From Chryseobacterium sp. LJ668 (GTDB lineage Bacteria; Bacteroidota; Bacteroidia; Flavobacteriales; Weeksellaceae): a stretch of 64,000 nucleotides of DNA. The translations under genes were made by a program, and so were the position numbers. The notes under the pieces were generated by a model. That model was not told the DNA's origin. It searched no databases and saw nothing but the letters and a program-made list of their open reading frames with translations. Location: assembly GCF_019613955.1 (NCBI RefSeq), contig NZ_CP080443.1, forward strand, positions 3,209,001 to 3,273,000. Reading direction: 5' to 3'. Of this stretch, positions 33,992 through 43,045 are shown piece by piece; positions within the stretch are counted from its first letter, which is position 1; every line of letters starts with the position of its first letter.

Positions 33992-34701
33992 TAATTTGAA
34001 ACTTTAAAATCTTTTGCTCCGGGATATGGTTGCAAGTAGCCTGAATTCCAATTAGATTGCAGAAGCGATTCTAAAAATTCATCGGTTCTGTTTTTATGCG
34101 GATTGTATTTATCCTTCAAATCAATATCTGCCATTTTACCTTTTACATTCCACCAGAAAGCGCTCCAGCCGCCACGCATCTCTTTAATGATTTCAAAGAC
34201 ATTTTTACCTGTAGCACGGTTCATTAATTTAGCGAAAACCTGGCCTTCTGTCGTGGTAAGATCTCTAAGTTGCTTTTCATACTGGTCTGCGAGCATATTC
34301 TGACGGTCCTTTATATATTTTCTTTTAGCAGCAGTATCCATAACCATCATCTCTTTCTGAATATCTCTATATTGTTGTAAAGCTGTTAAAAATAGCGGGT
34401 AAACTCTGTATAACTTTTTATTGAGAAAAAAATAGTAGTTTTTATCCAGCTGATTATTAAATCTGGGTTTATTCAGCAAGACCAATTCATCCATTACCAC
34501 TACCGTTTCACCATTAATTTCATAAATCTTAGCCTTCTGTCTCTCGTCGTAATAATATTTATTTCCAAACTCATCGGTCTTTAGCTGATCTTGCGGATAT
34601 TGGCTCAAAGGCTTTGCAATAATAACAGAATCTCTCTGTTGCCCAAATACAGCAACACCAAAAAAGAAAAGAAAAAGAAAGGTGACTTTGTGAAATTTCA
34701 T
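33991..34701 (-). CDS. DUF4294 family exported protein
   Basis: A 236-residue protein with a signal peptide (cleavage near AVFGQQ). The middle region (MDELVLLNKPRFNNQ, YYFFLNKKLYRVYPLFLTAL) and the later GWSAFWWNVKG segment match DUF4294, a family found in Flavobacteriia, often beside the M42 peptidase gene as here; the function is unknown. The ATG at 34701 was chosen because it starts the signal peptide; an upstream ATG would add eight residues. It is divergent from the M42 aminopeptidase with a 53-base gap. Confidence 0.82.
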   Translation of the reverse strand: MKFHKVTFLFLFFFGVAVFGQQRDSVIIAKPLSQYPQDQLKTDEFGNKYYYDERQKAKIYEINGETVVVMDELVLLNKPRFNNQLDKNYYFFLNKKLYRVYPLFLTALQQYRDIQKEMMVMDTAAKRKYIKDRQNMLADQYEKQLRDLTTTEGQVFAKLMNRATGKNVFEIIKEMRGGWSAFWWNVKGKMADIDLKDKYNPHKNRTDEFLESLLQSNWNSGYLQPYPGAKDFKVSN

Positions 34702-34754
34702 TATTTTTACACGTATTATTAACAAAACTTAATTACAAAAATCATTCCTTAAAC

Positions 34755-35831
34755 ATGAAATTCGAAAAGAAATCTTTGAAATTTTTAGAGAAATATTTAA
34801 ACACTTCATCACCAACCGGATATGAACACAAGGGCCAGGAAGTTTGGATGAATTACATCACACCGTATGTTGACAAAATTGAAATTGATCATTACGGAAC
34901 CTGCTATGGAATTATCAATCCGGAAGCTGAATTCAAAGTGGTTATCGAAGCTCATGCTGATGAAATCTCATGGTACGTAAATTATATTACCGATGACGGA
35001 TTAATCTATGTAATCAGAAATGGAGGTTCAGATCAAACGATTGCCCCTTCAAAAGTTGTACATATACATGGTGAAAAAGGAATTATAAAAGGAGTTTTCG
35101 GCTGGCCTGCCATTCATACAAGAGGAGCAAATCAAGACGAGCCTACTCCAAAGATTGAAAATATTTTTATCGACTGCGGAGCCACAACGAAGCAGGAAGT
35201 AGAAGATTTGGGAATTTTCGTTGGTTGTATGATTACTTATCCGGATGAATTTTTCGAAATGAATGACCGTTATTTTGTATGCAGAGCTTTAGATAACAGA
35301 ATCGGTGGATTTATGATTGCCGAAGTAGCAAGACTGTTAAAAGAAAATAAAAAACAGCTTCCTTTCGGTCTTTACATCACAAATTCGGTTCAGGAGGAAG
35401 TGGGATTGTATGGCGCAGATATGATCGCCGATACTATAAAACCAAATATTGCGATCGTCACCGATGTAACGCATGACACCACAACCCCGATGATCGAAAA
35501 GAAAAAAGAAGGGGATCAAAAATGTGGAAATGGCCCCGTTGTTTTCTTTGCACCAAGCGTTCATCATATCATTAGAGAATTAATTATTGATACTGCAAAA
35601 AAGAAAGAAATTCCTTATCAGCGAGCAGCAGCAAGCAGAGCCACAGGAACAGATACTGATGCGTTTGCGCACTCAAACGGCGGTGTTCCAAGTGCATTAA
35701 TCTCATTACCATTGCGTTATATGCACACAACAGTTGAAATGGTATCAAAAGAAGATGTAGGAAACGTGATTCAATTGATTTATGAAACACTTCTCAACAT
35801 AAAACCTGAAATGAAACTGAAATATCACTAA
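34755..35831 (+). CDS. M42 family glutamyl/leucyl aminopeptidase
   Basis: A 358-residue cytoplasmic di-zinc peptidase. Metal ligands are visible in VIEAHADEISWYV (His and Asp), CRALDNRIGG (Asp), SVQEEVGLYGA (catalytic Glu and ligand Glu), VTDVTHD (Asp) and YMHTTVEMV (His). These are M42 signatures, and members form tetrahedral dodecamers that trim peptides from the N-terminus. Length is typical. A GTG-started small membrane-protein gene begins one base after its stop. Confidence 0.93.
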   Translation: MKFEKKSLKFLEKYLNTSSPTGYEHKGQEVWMNYITPYVDKIEIDHYGTCYGIINPEAEFKVVIEAHADEISWYVNYITDDGLIYVIRNGGSDQTIAPSKVVHIHGEKGIIKGVFGWPAIHTRGANQDEPTPKIENIFIDCGATTKQEVEDLGIFVGCMITYPDEFFEMNDRYFVCRALDNRIGGFMIAEVARLLKENKKQLPFGLYITNSVQEEVGLYGADMIADTIKPNIAIVTDVTHDTTTPMIEKKKEGDQKCGNGPVVFFAPSVHHIIRELIIDTAKKKEIPYQRAAASRATGTDTDAFAHSNGGVPSALISLPLRYMHTTVEMVSKEDVGNVIQLIYETLLNIKPEMKLKYH

Positions 35832-35832
35832 A

Positions 35833-36141
35833 GTGAATGTTTTAATTGATTTAGTAAAACGGCCAACATTTGCATCGGTTTTCGGTCTGTTTGCATCGTC
35901 AATACTTATCCTTTTAATCATCTATCAATTATTATTTAGTGATCTTAATGGTGGTGGAAGTCTAGGAATAGTGATAGAATTTATGATATTACTTTCACTA
36001 ATTTTTTTAGTTGCAGTAGACAGAATAATACTATCTGTATTTAAAAATCTATTTTGGCTTTCAGTTTTTGAAGGCATCTTTATTATATCTTACCTAATCA
36101 ATTATTATATAACTCACGACAACAGCTTTTCTATAAGTTAA
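35833..36141 (+). CDS. Small integral membrane protein of unknown function
   Basis: A 102-residue protein with three hydrophobic segments (about residues 15-35, 45-65, 70-92) and a short polar C-terminus; no family is recognised. It begins with GTG one base after the M42 stop, and no ATG is placed before the first segment, so translation is probably coupled to the peptidase. rpe follows after 20 bases, so the three may share a transcript. Confidence 0.7.
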   Translation: MNVLIDLVKRPTFASVFGLFASSILILLIIYQLLFSDLNGGGSLGIVIEFMILLSLIFLVAVDRIILSVFKNLFWLSVFEGIFIISYLINYYITHDNSFSIS

Positions 36142-36161
36142 TGAAAATATAAAAAGTAAAA

Positions 36162-36812
36162 ATGAAAACTAAGCTAATCGCTCCTTCCCTTTTATCCGCA
36201 GACTTCGGGAATCTGCAAAGAGATATTGAGATGCTGAACAATTCACAAGCTGACTGGTTACACATTGATGTTATGGACGGAAGATTTGTTCCCAACATTT
36301 CTTTTGGTTTTCCGGTCATGAAAACGATTCAGCAACATGCAAGAAAATTCGTGGATGTACATTTAATGATTGTTGAACCAGAAAAATATGTAGAAGAATT
36401 TATCGAATACGGGGCAGATCTGGTTTCAATACATTACGAAGCTTGTACGCATCTCCACAGAACGATCAATTTAATTCAAAGCAAGGGAGCAAAAGCTGGG
36501 GTTGTTTTAAATCCTTCCACCCCTGTTTTAATGCTTGAAGATATTATTGCAGATGTTGATTTGGTTTTACTAATGAGTGTAAATCCCGGATTCGGCGGTC
36601 AGAAATTCATTGAAAACACCTATAAGAAAATTGCAGAAACAAAAGATTTGATTTTAAGTAACAATTCTACTGCACTGATCGAAATAGATGGCGGCGTCAA
36701 CCTTGATAATGCTTCTAAACTTTTCGAAGCAGGAGCAGATGTATTGGTTGCCGGTAATGCAGTTTTTTCGACAGAAAATCCTGAAAGAACTATAGAACTT
36801 TTAAAAATGTAA
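36162..36812 (+). CDS. rpe: Ribulose-phosphate 3-epimerase
   Basis: A 216-residue TIM-barrel enzyme of normal length. It has LIAPSLLSADFGNL at the start, HIDVMDGRFVPNISFG, VDVHLMI, LLMSVNPGFGGQKF and EIDGGVN, which carry the metal-binding His and Asp residues. It interconverts ribulose 5-phosphate and xylulose 5-phosphate in the pentose phosphate pathway. A bidirectional terminator follows at 36873. Confidence 0.97.
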   Translation: MKTKLIAPSLLSADFGNLQRDIEMLNNSQADWLHIDVMDGRFVPNISFGFPVMKTIQQHARKFVDVHLMIVEPEKYVEEFIEYGADLVSIHYEACTHLHRTINLIQSKGAKAGVVLNPSTPVLMLEDIIADVDLVLLMSVNPGFGGQKFIENTYKKIAETKDLILSNNSTALIEIDGGVNLDNASKLFEAGADVLVAGNAVFSTENPERTIELLKM

Positions 36813-36872
36813 TTTCACAATTATTTTTTGTAAGATCCAATAAAGCAATCTTATAATATGATTGAAAAATAA

Positions 36873-36903
36873 AAAAAATCCGGAAATTTTCCGGATTTTT
36901 TTT
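36873..36903. terminator. Bidirectional intrinsic terminator between rpe and ndk
   Basis: An 8-bp stem TCCGGAAA/TTTCCGGA (36879-36886 with 36888-36895), extended by A and T runs that pair, between convergent rpe and ndk. Confidence 0.88.
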
Positions 36904-36920
36904 ATTTTGAAAGAGTTTTC

Positions 36921-37337
36921 TTAGAAAATCTCTCTTCCTGAAAAATGGAATTGTGCTTCAATAAGAGCGTTCTCATCAGAATCAGATCCGTGTACCGCAT
37001 TTTCTCCAATGCTTCTGGCAAACATTTTTCTGATAGTTCCTTCAGCAGCATCTGCAGGATTTGTAGAACCGATTAAAGTTCTGAAATTTTCAACTGCATT
37101 ATCCTTTTCTAAAACCGCAGCAACAATTGGTCCTGAACTCATGAAATCAACTAGTTCACCATAAAATGGTCTCTCAGCATGAACTTCATAGAATTTTTTA
37201 GCATCGGCAACTGTTATCTGAGTTAATTTTAATGCTTTAATTTTAAAACCTCCTTCTGAAATTTTACCTAAAATCGCTCCGACATGTCCATCAGCAACAG
37301 CGTCTGGCTTTATCATTGTAAATGTAATGTTAGACAT
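36921..37337 (-). CDS. ndk: Nucleoside diphosphate kinase
   Basis: A 138-residue enzyme of normal length. It has [10 protein letters not shown] at the start, the [22 protein letters not shown] segment, and the active-site His in [12 protein letters not shown]. It balances nucleoside triphosphate pools by phosphate transfer. The ATG at 37337 gives the family N-terminus; a longer frame adds 15 unrelated residues. A TAGTTTTG -7-like box on its strand lies at 37361-37368. Confidence 0.96.
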   Translation of the reverse strand: MSNITFTMIKPDAVADGHVGAILGKISEGGFKIKALKLTQITVADAKKFYEVHAERPFYGELVDFMSSGPIVAAVLEKDNAVENFRTLIGSTNPADAAEGTIRKMFARSIGENAVHGSDSDENALIEAQFHFSGREIF

Positions 37338-37399
37338 AAAATGTATATTTTTTAATGGCACAAAACTACGAAAAAAAACCAAATATTATTTTAATTAAA

Positions 37400-37540
37400 T
37401 TTTAACGTTATATAACACTTATTAAGAAATTGATTGCTTCTATTTGGCATATTAATTGCAACTATAATTTCGATTCTCATGTTTAATTTGAGTTTTCATG
37501 GTTATTAGTTTTTACCCAGCCTCGGCTGGGTTTTTTATTT
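37400..37540 (+). ncRNA. Candidate small RNA ending in an orphan terminator
   Basis: The 297-base gap between ndk and rsgA has no frame, yet a strong plus-strand terminator lies at 37515-37536 although both flanking genes are on the minus strand and rpe already has its own terminator. A short plus-strand RNA starting somewhere in 37400-37460 would explain it. A TCTATTTG near-match to the -7 box occurs at 37439-37446. The 5' end is a guess. Confidence 0.35.
37515..37536 (+). terminator. Orphan intrinsic terminator, plus strand
   Basis: A 7-bp GC-rich stem CCCAGCC/GGCTGGG (37515-37521 with 37524-37530) followed by T6 at 37531-37536. On the minus strand no T run follows, so it is not a terminator for rsgA. 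Confidence 0.75.
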
Positions 37541-37634
37541 ATAATATAAGCCAAGTAAAATTTTGTTTTATAAATAGAAAATCTAATTAAACATGTTGAT
37601 GTCTAATTTTGAATAAAAACAAAAAAAATAGATT

Positions 37635-38561
37635 TTAGTTTTCAGAATTTTCTTCAGCCTCTTCCATTAATTTAATGTAGGTTGAATATCGGGAATGTTG
37701 AATTTCACCGGTTTCTAAAGATTCAAGTACAGCACATTTGGGTTCGTTGATGTGCATACAATTATGAAATTTGCATTCTTTTCTTTTTCTGAAAATTTCC
37801 GGAAAATAATGCTGCACTTCTTCTTTTTCAATATCAATCATTGCAAATTCTCTTACACCAGGTGTATCAATCACATTTCCGCCAAAATGCCAAAAGTGCA
37901 TTTGTGCAAAAGTTGTCGTATGTTTCCCTTTGAGATGTGTATCAGAAATTTCTGATGTACGGAGATTCAAATCAGGTTGTAAGGCATTAACCAAAGTAGA
38001 TTTCCCACATCCTGAATGTCCGAAAAATACTGAAGTCTGGTCTTTAATCAGATTTTGTAAATCTTCTAAGTTTAATTTTGAATAAGACGAAATTTCAAGG
38101 CTGTCATAACCAATCTCTTGGTACAAAAACTGAATATCTTTAACGATCTCAATTTCTTCTTCATTTAAAACATCTATTTTATTGAAAAGAATGAGAGGCT
38201 GGATATTGTAGGCTTCACAACATGCCAGAAAACGATCCAGGAAACCGAAAGACGTTTCGGGATGTTTAAGCGTAAAGATAAAACATGCTAAATCAATATT
38301 TGAAGCTATAATGTGCGCTTCTTTTGAAAGGTTAACCGCTTTTCTGATAAGATAATTTCTGCGTGGCTCAATCTTGGTAATCCACGCGATATCATCCTGT
38401 TCAAGCTGAAATTCAACAAAATCACCCACAGCAAGAGGATTAGTCAATCTGGTTTTGATTAATTTGAATTTACCACGAATTCTCGCCTCGAAAATTCTAT
38501 CGGTTTCCATTTCCAAAACCTGATACCAGCTTCCTGTAGATTTAATGATTTTTCCTTTCAT
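37635..38561 (-). CDS. rsgA: Ribosome small subunit-dependent GTPase A
   Basis: A 308-residue circularly permuted GTPase. An N-terminal OB fold (about 1-65) is followed by G4 LFNKIDVL, G1 GHSGCGKSTLVNAL, G3 DTPGVREF and a C-terminal zinc site with CKFHNCMHINEPKC. It assists late assembly of the 30S subunit. Length is typical. A TATATTTG -7-like box on its strand lies at 38573-38580, about 12 bases from the start. Confidence 0.96.
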   Translation of the reverse strand: MKGKIIKSTGSWYQVLEMETDRIFEARIRGKFKLIKTRLTNPLAVGDFVEFQLEQDDIAWITKIEPRRNYLIRKAVNLSKEAHIIASNIDLACFIFTLKHPETSFGFLDRFLACCEAYNIQPLILFNKIDVLNEEEIEIVKDIQFLYQEIGYDSLEISSYSKLNLEDLQNLIKDQTSVFFGHSGCGKSTLVNALQPDLNLRTSEISDTHLKGKHTTTFAQMHFWHFGGNVIDTPGVREFAMIDIEKEEVQHYFPEIFRKRKECKFHNCMHINEPKCAVLESLETGEIQHSRYSTYIKLMEEAEENSEN

Positions 38562-38665
38562 ATATATGAATGCAAATATAAGAAATTAGGATTAAGCTTA
38601 TGTGATTTAGTTGAAGCTGTTGCAAAGCTTCTTACTTCATGATCTTATCCCAATTTCCTACTCTT

Positions 38666-39748
38666 TTACCTTCTGTCGATCATGATATTATTTTGTTTTT
38701 CAATAGATTCTTCGTGTATGGCTTTGAAAACTTTTTCAATAAAATCCTGTGACATTCCTGTTTCTCTGGCTTTCTGCACAGCATATTCGGTAATCACCTT
38801 CCAGCGTTCCGGCTGAAAGATGGCAATATCGTTTTCTTTCTTCAGTTTTCCGATCTGCTCAGATATTTTCATTCTTTGAGAAAGCAATTCGATCATCTGA
38901 AAATCCAGATCAGAAATCAAAGTTCTATGTCTTCCCATTTCATTATCAAAACCCGCCAATCCGGAGTTTCTCACTTTTAAGTTTGAAATTAATTCACCTA
39001 AAACTTCAGGAGTAATTTGCTGAGAAGCATCACTCCAGGCTTCATCAGGATTGGAATGTGATTCTATAATTGCACCTTGATAACCAACATTTAAAGCTTC
39101 CTGTGTGATATCTGCCAAACCGGTTCTATTGCCGCAAATGTGTGAAGGGTCGATCAGCATTGGGATATCCGGGAACTGACTTTTAAAATCTAAAGCAATC
39201 TGCCAATTCGGATTATTCCTGTATTTTGTTTTTTGGTACGTTGAAAACCCTCGGTGAATAGCGCCTAAATTTTGAATATCCTGTCCTAAAAGTCTTTCTA
39301 ATGCACCGATCCACAGTGCTAAATCAGGATTTACAGGATTCTTTACCAGCACTATTTTTTGAGTTCCTTTCAAAGCTTCAGCAATTTCCTGCACTGTAAA
39401 CGGGTTGACCGTAGAGCGCGCTCCAATCCACAAAATATCAACATCTGCTTCTAAAGCTGCCGAAACGTGATGTGCATTGGCAACTTCTGTGGCAGTTTTG
39501 AAACCGTATTCCTGTTTTACTTTTTTTAACCAGTTTAAACCGATAACTCCTACTCCTTCAAAACCATTAGGCTTGGTGCGGGGTTTCCAGATTCCTGCAC
39601 GAAAAATAGGAACCTGAGCACCACTATTCTTTATCCTTTTTGCTGTCTCAAGCATCTGCGCTTCACTTTCTGCACTGCAAGGTCCGGCAATCATCATTGG
39701 TTGCGGAAATTCTTTGATCCAGTCGTTTTTTAAATCTATTAAATTCAT
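38666..39748 (-). CDS. Bifunctional DAHP synthase / chorismate mutase (type II mutase)
   Basis: A 360-residue fusion. Residues about 15-265 form a type I-beta DAHP synthase barrel with MIAGPCSAES, FRAGIWKPRT, WIGARSTVNPF, KNPVNPD and DPSHICGNR; residues about 275-360 form an AroQ-type chorismate mutase (DLDFQMIELLSQRMKISEQIGKLK). It starts the shikimate pathway and also commits chorismate to prephenate; the fusion is common in Bacteroidota and usually couples feedback control. The ATG at 39748 fits the family N-terminus; an upstream ATG at 39772 would add eight residues. Confidence 0.92.
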   Translation of the reverse strand: MNLIDLKNDWIKEFPQPMMIAGPCSAESEAQMLETAKRIKNSGAQVPIFRAGIWKPRTKPNGFEGVGVIGLNWLKKVKQEYGFKTATEVANAHHVSAALEADVDILWIGARSTVNPFTVQEIAEALKGTQKIVLVKNPVNPDLALWIGALERLLGQDIQNLGAIHRGFSTYQKTKYRNNPNWQIALDFKSQFPDIPMLIDPSHICGNRTGLADITQEALNVGYQGAIIESHSNPDEAWSDASQQITPEVLGELISNLKVRNSGLAGFDNEMGRHRTLISDLDFQMIELLSQRMKISEQIGKLKKENDIAIFQPERWKVITEYAVQKARETGMSQDFIEKVFKAIHEESIEKQNNIMIDRR

Positions 39749-40096
39749 GTTGTGTATATCTAAAGGTCGCATTAATGATAAAGCTTTATAAAATTAATTT
39801 ATAATTCTTATCAAAAAATGCTTTTAAAAATGTAATTAATTTAGAGAAGAAAATTATAAATTTTCTGTATTTTTTGAGAAGAAATTCGGTTATCTATACC
39901 AATAAAACCGGCAATAATTTCTGAAATTTCTATTATAAGTAGCAGAAAAACTGATATAGCTGCTAAAATAATCAGCAGATAATAACGTAGACATATATAG
40001 GAATAGTGATTTTTCCAATCGATAATAAGTTGTCTATTTTAAATATTTAATTCCTGTAAATCATTTCCAGTAAATTAAAGGGTAAAGGTATAAAAA
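39749..40096. other. 348-base intergenic stretch with no gene seen
   Basis: AT-rich DNA between dnaX (3' end) and the DAHP synthase start, both on the minus strand. It should hold the dnaX terminator and the promoter of the aromatic gene. I see no convincing hairpin with a T run, no -7 box with good spacing and no frame. Confidence 0.5.
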
Positions 40097-41799
40097 TTAT
40101 GTCAAATCAAACTTCATTAAATCATCAAGATCTTTCAACAAAGGATTAATTTCAACAAATTTTTCAAATTTTTTCTTAGTGGTTAATATTTCCTGTCTGA
40201 GATTTTGAGGCTCGTGTTTAAATTCAAATACAATTGAATGGTTATTTACCTTATGTTTAAAATGATTGAAAAACTCGGTACTGATTTTATCAAATTCTAA
40301 TTTTGCAGAGCCAGACGGATATTGAATCTGTATAATTTTTTCGTCGATCTTTTTTAATTTAAAAGATTTTATAGCGCTGAAAATAACCGGATCTTTTGTC
40401 CGAAGATGTAAGAGAAGAAGATTCCATTCTGACTGAACATCTGTATCTGTAAAATGATGCTCGTGCAGATCTTCATTTTTTGCAATGACGGCATCTTCAA
40501 CTTTTGGAGTATCTTCATTGTTCATTAAAGAACTGATGTTGATCCCGGACGAAACTTTCGATTTTGAAAGAGGTTTTGAGGATGTTTTTATAGTAATATC
40601 CGCAGGAGGTTCTTCTGTGATCTGAGGTTTTATAAGTACTTCTTCTTTCTTTCCTTCAATAATTTTTGAAGGCAATTTTATTTCCGGTTTCTCATGCAGA
40701 AATGGAGCTGATATTATAAACTTTTTTTTTTAGCCGTATCTCCAACGTTTGTAAGTGAAGCTAACTGCATCAAAGCAATTTCTACGGTAAGCCTCGGATT
40801 TTTAGAATTTTTATAATTGATATCCGCATGATTGCAAATCTCAATTCCGTCAATTAATTGCTGAGCATTCCAATTCTTTGCCTGTTCTACAAATTTAATT
40901 TTCGTTTGCTCACCGACTTCAATTAAATCAATCGTTGAAGCATTTTGCGCCATCATCAAATCTCTAAAATGATTTCCTAAACCGGCAATAAAAATATGCG
41001 GATCAAAACCCTTTTTTACAATTTCGTTAAATGCAAAAAGAACTTCAGGAATTTTGTTTTCTTTTGTAAAATCAACGATTTTAAGATACTGATCGTAGTC
41101 CAAGATATTGAGTACTTCAGCAGCTTTTGCAAGCGTAATATTTTTTTGTGAAAACGTTGACAGTCTGTCAAAAATTGAAAGTGCATCTCTCAATGCTCCA
41201 TCAGCTTTTTGTGCGATTAAATATAAAGCATCATCTTCATATTTAATATTTTCTTTTTCGGCAATCTCTTTCAGATGCTCCTGAATATCAAGAATAGTAA
41301 TTCTCTTAAAATCATAAATCTGACAACGAGATAAGATGGTAGGAATAATTTTATGCTTCTCTGTTGTAGCTAAAATAAAAATGGCATGAGCCGGCGGTTC
41401 TTCCAAAGTTTTAAGAAAAGCATTGAAAGCAGCAGAAGAAAGCATGTGCACCTCGTCAATGATATACACTTTATACTGACCAACCTGAGGCGCAAAACGC
41501 ACCTGATCAATCAATTCCCGAATATCATCAACAGAGTTATTGGATGCAGCATCCAATTCATAAATATTATAGGCAAATCCGTCTTCAGAAACTGAACCGT
41601 CTTTTTCGTTAATCTTCCTTGCTAAAATTCTCGCACAAGTTGTCTTACCAACCCCACGTGGACCGCAGAAAAGAAGAGCCTGTGCCAACTGATTTTCTTC
41701 GATCGCATGCTCTAAAGTATCTGTAATATGAGATTGCCCAACTACAGCATTAAACTGTTTCGGACGGTATTTTCTTGCAGATACTATAAAGTTTTCCAT
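40097..41799 (-). CDS. dnaX: DNA polymerase III subunit gamma/tau, read through a -1 slippery site
   Basis: In frame 0 the gene runs from the ATG at 41799 to a TAA at 40714 and gives 361 residues: the AAA+ clamp loader with Walker A GPRGVGKTT, DEVHMLS, SRC motif ILSRCQ and domain III. An A10 run at 40722-40731 is followed at once by the stop. A -1 shift there continues with no stop to 40097, adding the C-terminal domain (about 567 residues in all). The frame-0 product is thus gamma-like and the shifted one tau. The cysteines of the usual zinc module are absent, as in other flavobacteria. A sequencing error in the run is the main alternative. Confidence 0.9.
40722..40731 (-). promoter_or_regulatory. 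Ten-A slippery site in dnaX
   Basis: On the coding strand GCT is followed by A10 then GTTTATAA. GGAG lies eight bases upstream of the run, like the internal Shine-Dalgarno that stimulates E. coli dnaX shifting. About 20 bases downstream a weak 5-bp hairpin TTTCT/AGAAA can form. Both ribosomal -1 shifting and polymerase slippage would restore the long frame. Confidence 0.6.
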
Positions 41800-41884
41800 A
41801 GCCCAAAAGTAAGAAATATAGTTCTAATCTGAAAGTATAAATTTTCAAATCAAAACAATATCAAACTTAAATTTCCAGTAATAA

Positions 41885-42514
41885 TTATTTCTTCTGGTAC
41901 GCAAAATCTATGATATCAGTTATTGCTTTCTCAATTTTTTTTCTTCCGGCCTCAGATTTTGTATCAATTCCACAGAAAGTGCTCCCATTGTGCGCCGTGT
42001 ACAGATTAAGATGATAAATTCCTGCAACAAGCAATGCGGTAATAGCTCTGTATTCTTCAGATTTTTCTCCAAAATACGGATCTGTGATATTTGTAAATAA
42101 ACTTTCACCTACCTCTTCACGTTGCTCAAACAATTTTTTCAGAATAAGACGGCTTTCAGATAGTTCCCAAACAATTATTTTTTGTAGCTCTTTATTTTTT
42201 CTCAATCCTTCAAACTGATTAAGTAAAGCGATTTTAGACATTTCTTTACCACCGTCAGACAGATCGACATCCATCTTTTTTTCATCTACCCTGCTCCAAT
42301 AATCCTGTGATCTTATATATTCATCGATCAACTTGTCTGTACTTCCAAAATACTCATAGATTAATTTCTTATCAAATCCTGCAACAGCAGCGATTTTACT
42401 TACCATCAATCCAGAATAACCTTTGGTTTTTAAGATCTTCCCTACTGCGTTCAGTAGTTTCTGTTTTGTTTTCTCTTTATCCCTTATCGGACCTTGTACA
42501 ACTTTTCTAGGCAT
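41885..42514 (-). CDS. TetR/AcrR-family transcriptional regulator
   Basis: A 209-residue protein with an N-terminal TetR helix-turn-helix (residues about 12-60, with GYSGLMVSKIAAVAGFDKKLIYEYFGSTDKL) and a helical C-terminal ligand domain. The target is unknown; no adjacent transporter or enzyme gene is in the same unit. It is divergent from the MarR-carotenoid operon across 531 bases. The N-terminal tail MPRKVVQGPIRDKEKTKQ is basic, as in many TetR proteins. Confidence 0.88.
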   Translation of the reverse strand: MPRKVVQGPIRDKEKTKQKLLNAVGKILKTKGYSGLMVSKIAAVAGFDKKLIYEYFGSTDKLIDEYIRSQDYWSRVDEKKMDVDLSDGGKEMSKIALLNQFEGLRKNKELQKIIVWELSESRLILKKLFEQREEVGESLFTNITDPYFGEKSEEYRAITALLVAGIYHLNLYTAHNGSTFCGIDTKSEAGRKKIEKAITDIIDFAYQKK

Positions 42515-43045
42515 GGTCTATTATTTAATATTGCAAAAGCAATTTATTATTTATAATTTAAGAGCTGAAACTCTGAATTTTAATATAAAGAGAATAAAAA
42601 CAGCCCTATTATTATATTAAACATCATCCTTATGTTATAGTGAATTGTATAAATTCCCACATTGAGGATAAAGATTTATAATAAATACGATATTAATATG
42701 GATTTGGATTTGGCTATAATCTAAATTTTATTCTTGCAAAAATTTATATCAAATTTCTCACAAGTATTTTTAATGATTCGTTAAACTGGTATTATTTTAT
42801 AGATATGAATTAACGATTTGATAAAAAGCTCTTTAACAACAAAATCACATATATAAATTTAACATAATGTATTTATTTAATTCATTTTTTTAACAAAAAC
42901 AATATTATTTGAATAAATACAAATTAAAACACTAAATTTTTATCTTTCAAATATACTTATTTTGGAATCGTTTTTGATAAAAAATAATTTATAAATAAAC
43001 TTTATTTTAATAATAATAGTATATTTATACACTAAATAAAATCAA
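42515..43045. other. 531-base AT-rich regulatory gap between TetR and the carotenoid operon
   Basis: No gene is seen. It must carry the promoters of two divergent units. GCTCTTTAACA at 42828-42838 resembles a boxA antitermination element, but alone it proves nothing. I find no -7/-33 pair with correct spacing and no clear palindromic operator. Base composition is about 80% AT, higher than the neighbouring genes. Confidence 0.5.

Noticed and set aside
39749-39772. Longer start for the DAHP synthase gene
   Set aside because: The ATG at 39772 is possible, but the family begins at MNLIDLKN and the shorter protein has the usual 360 residues.
40097-40675. A separate gene for a 192-residue protein
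   Set aside because: The frame opens with TTG inside dnaX coding sequence and is the -1 frame continuation of dnaX; no promoter or ATG supports it as independent.
42828-42838. boxA-like antitermination motif upstream of the MarR gene
   Set aside because: GCTCTTTAACA matches boxA words, but the gap is very AT-rich, no boxB-like hairpin is near and the operon is not an rRNA operon.
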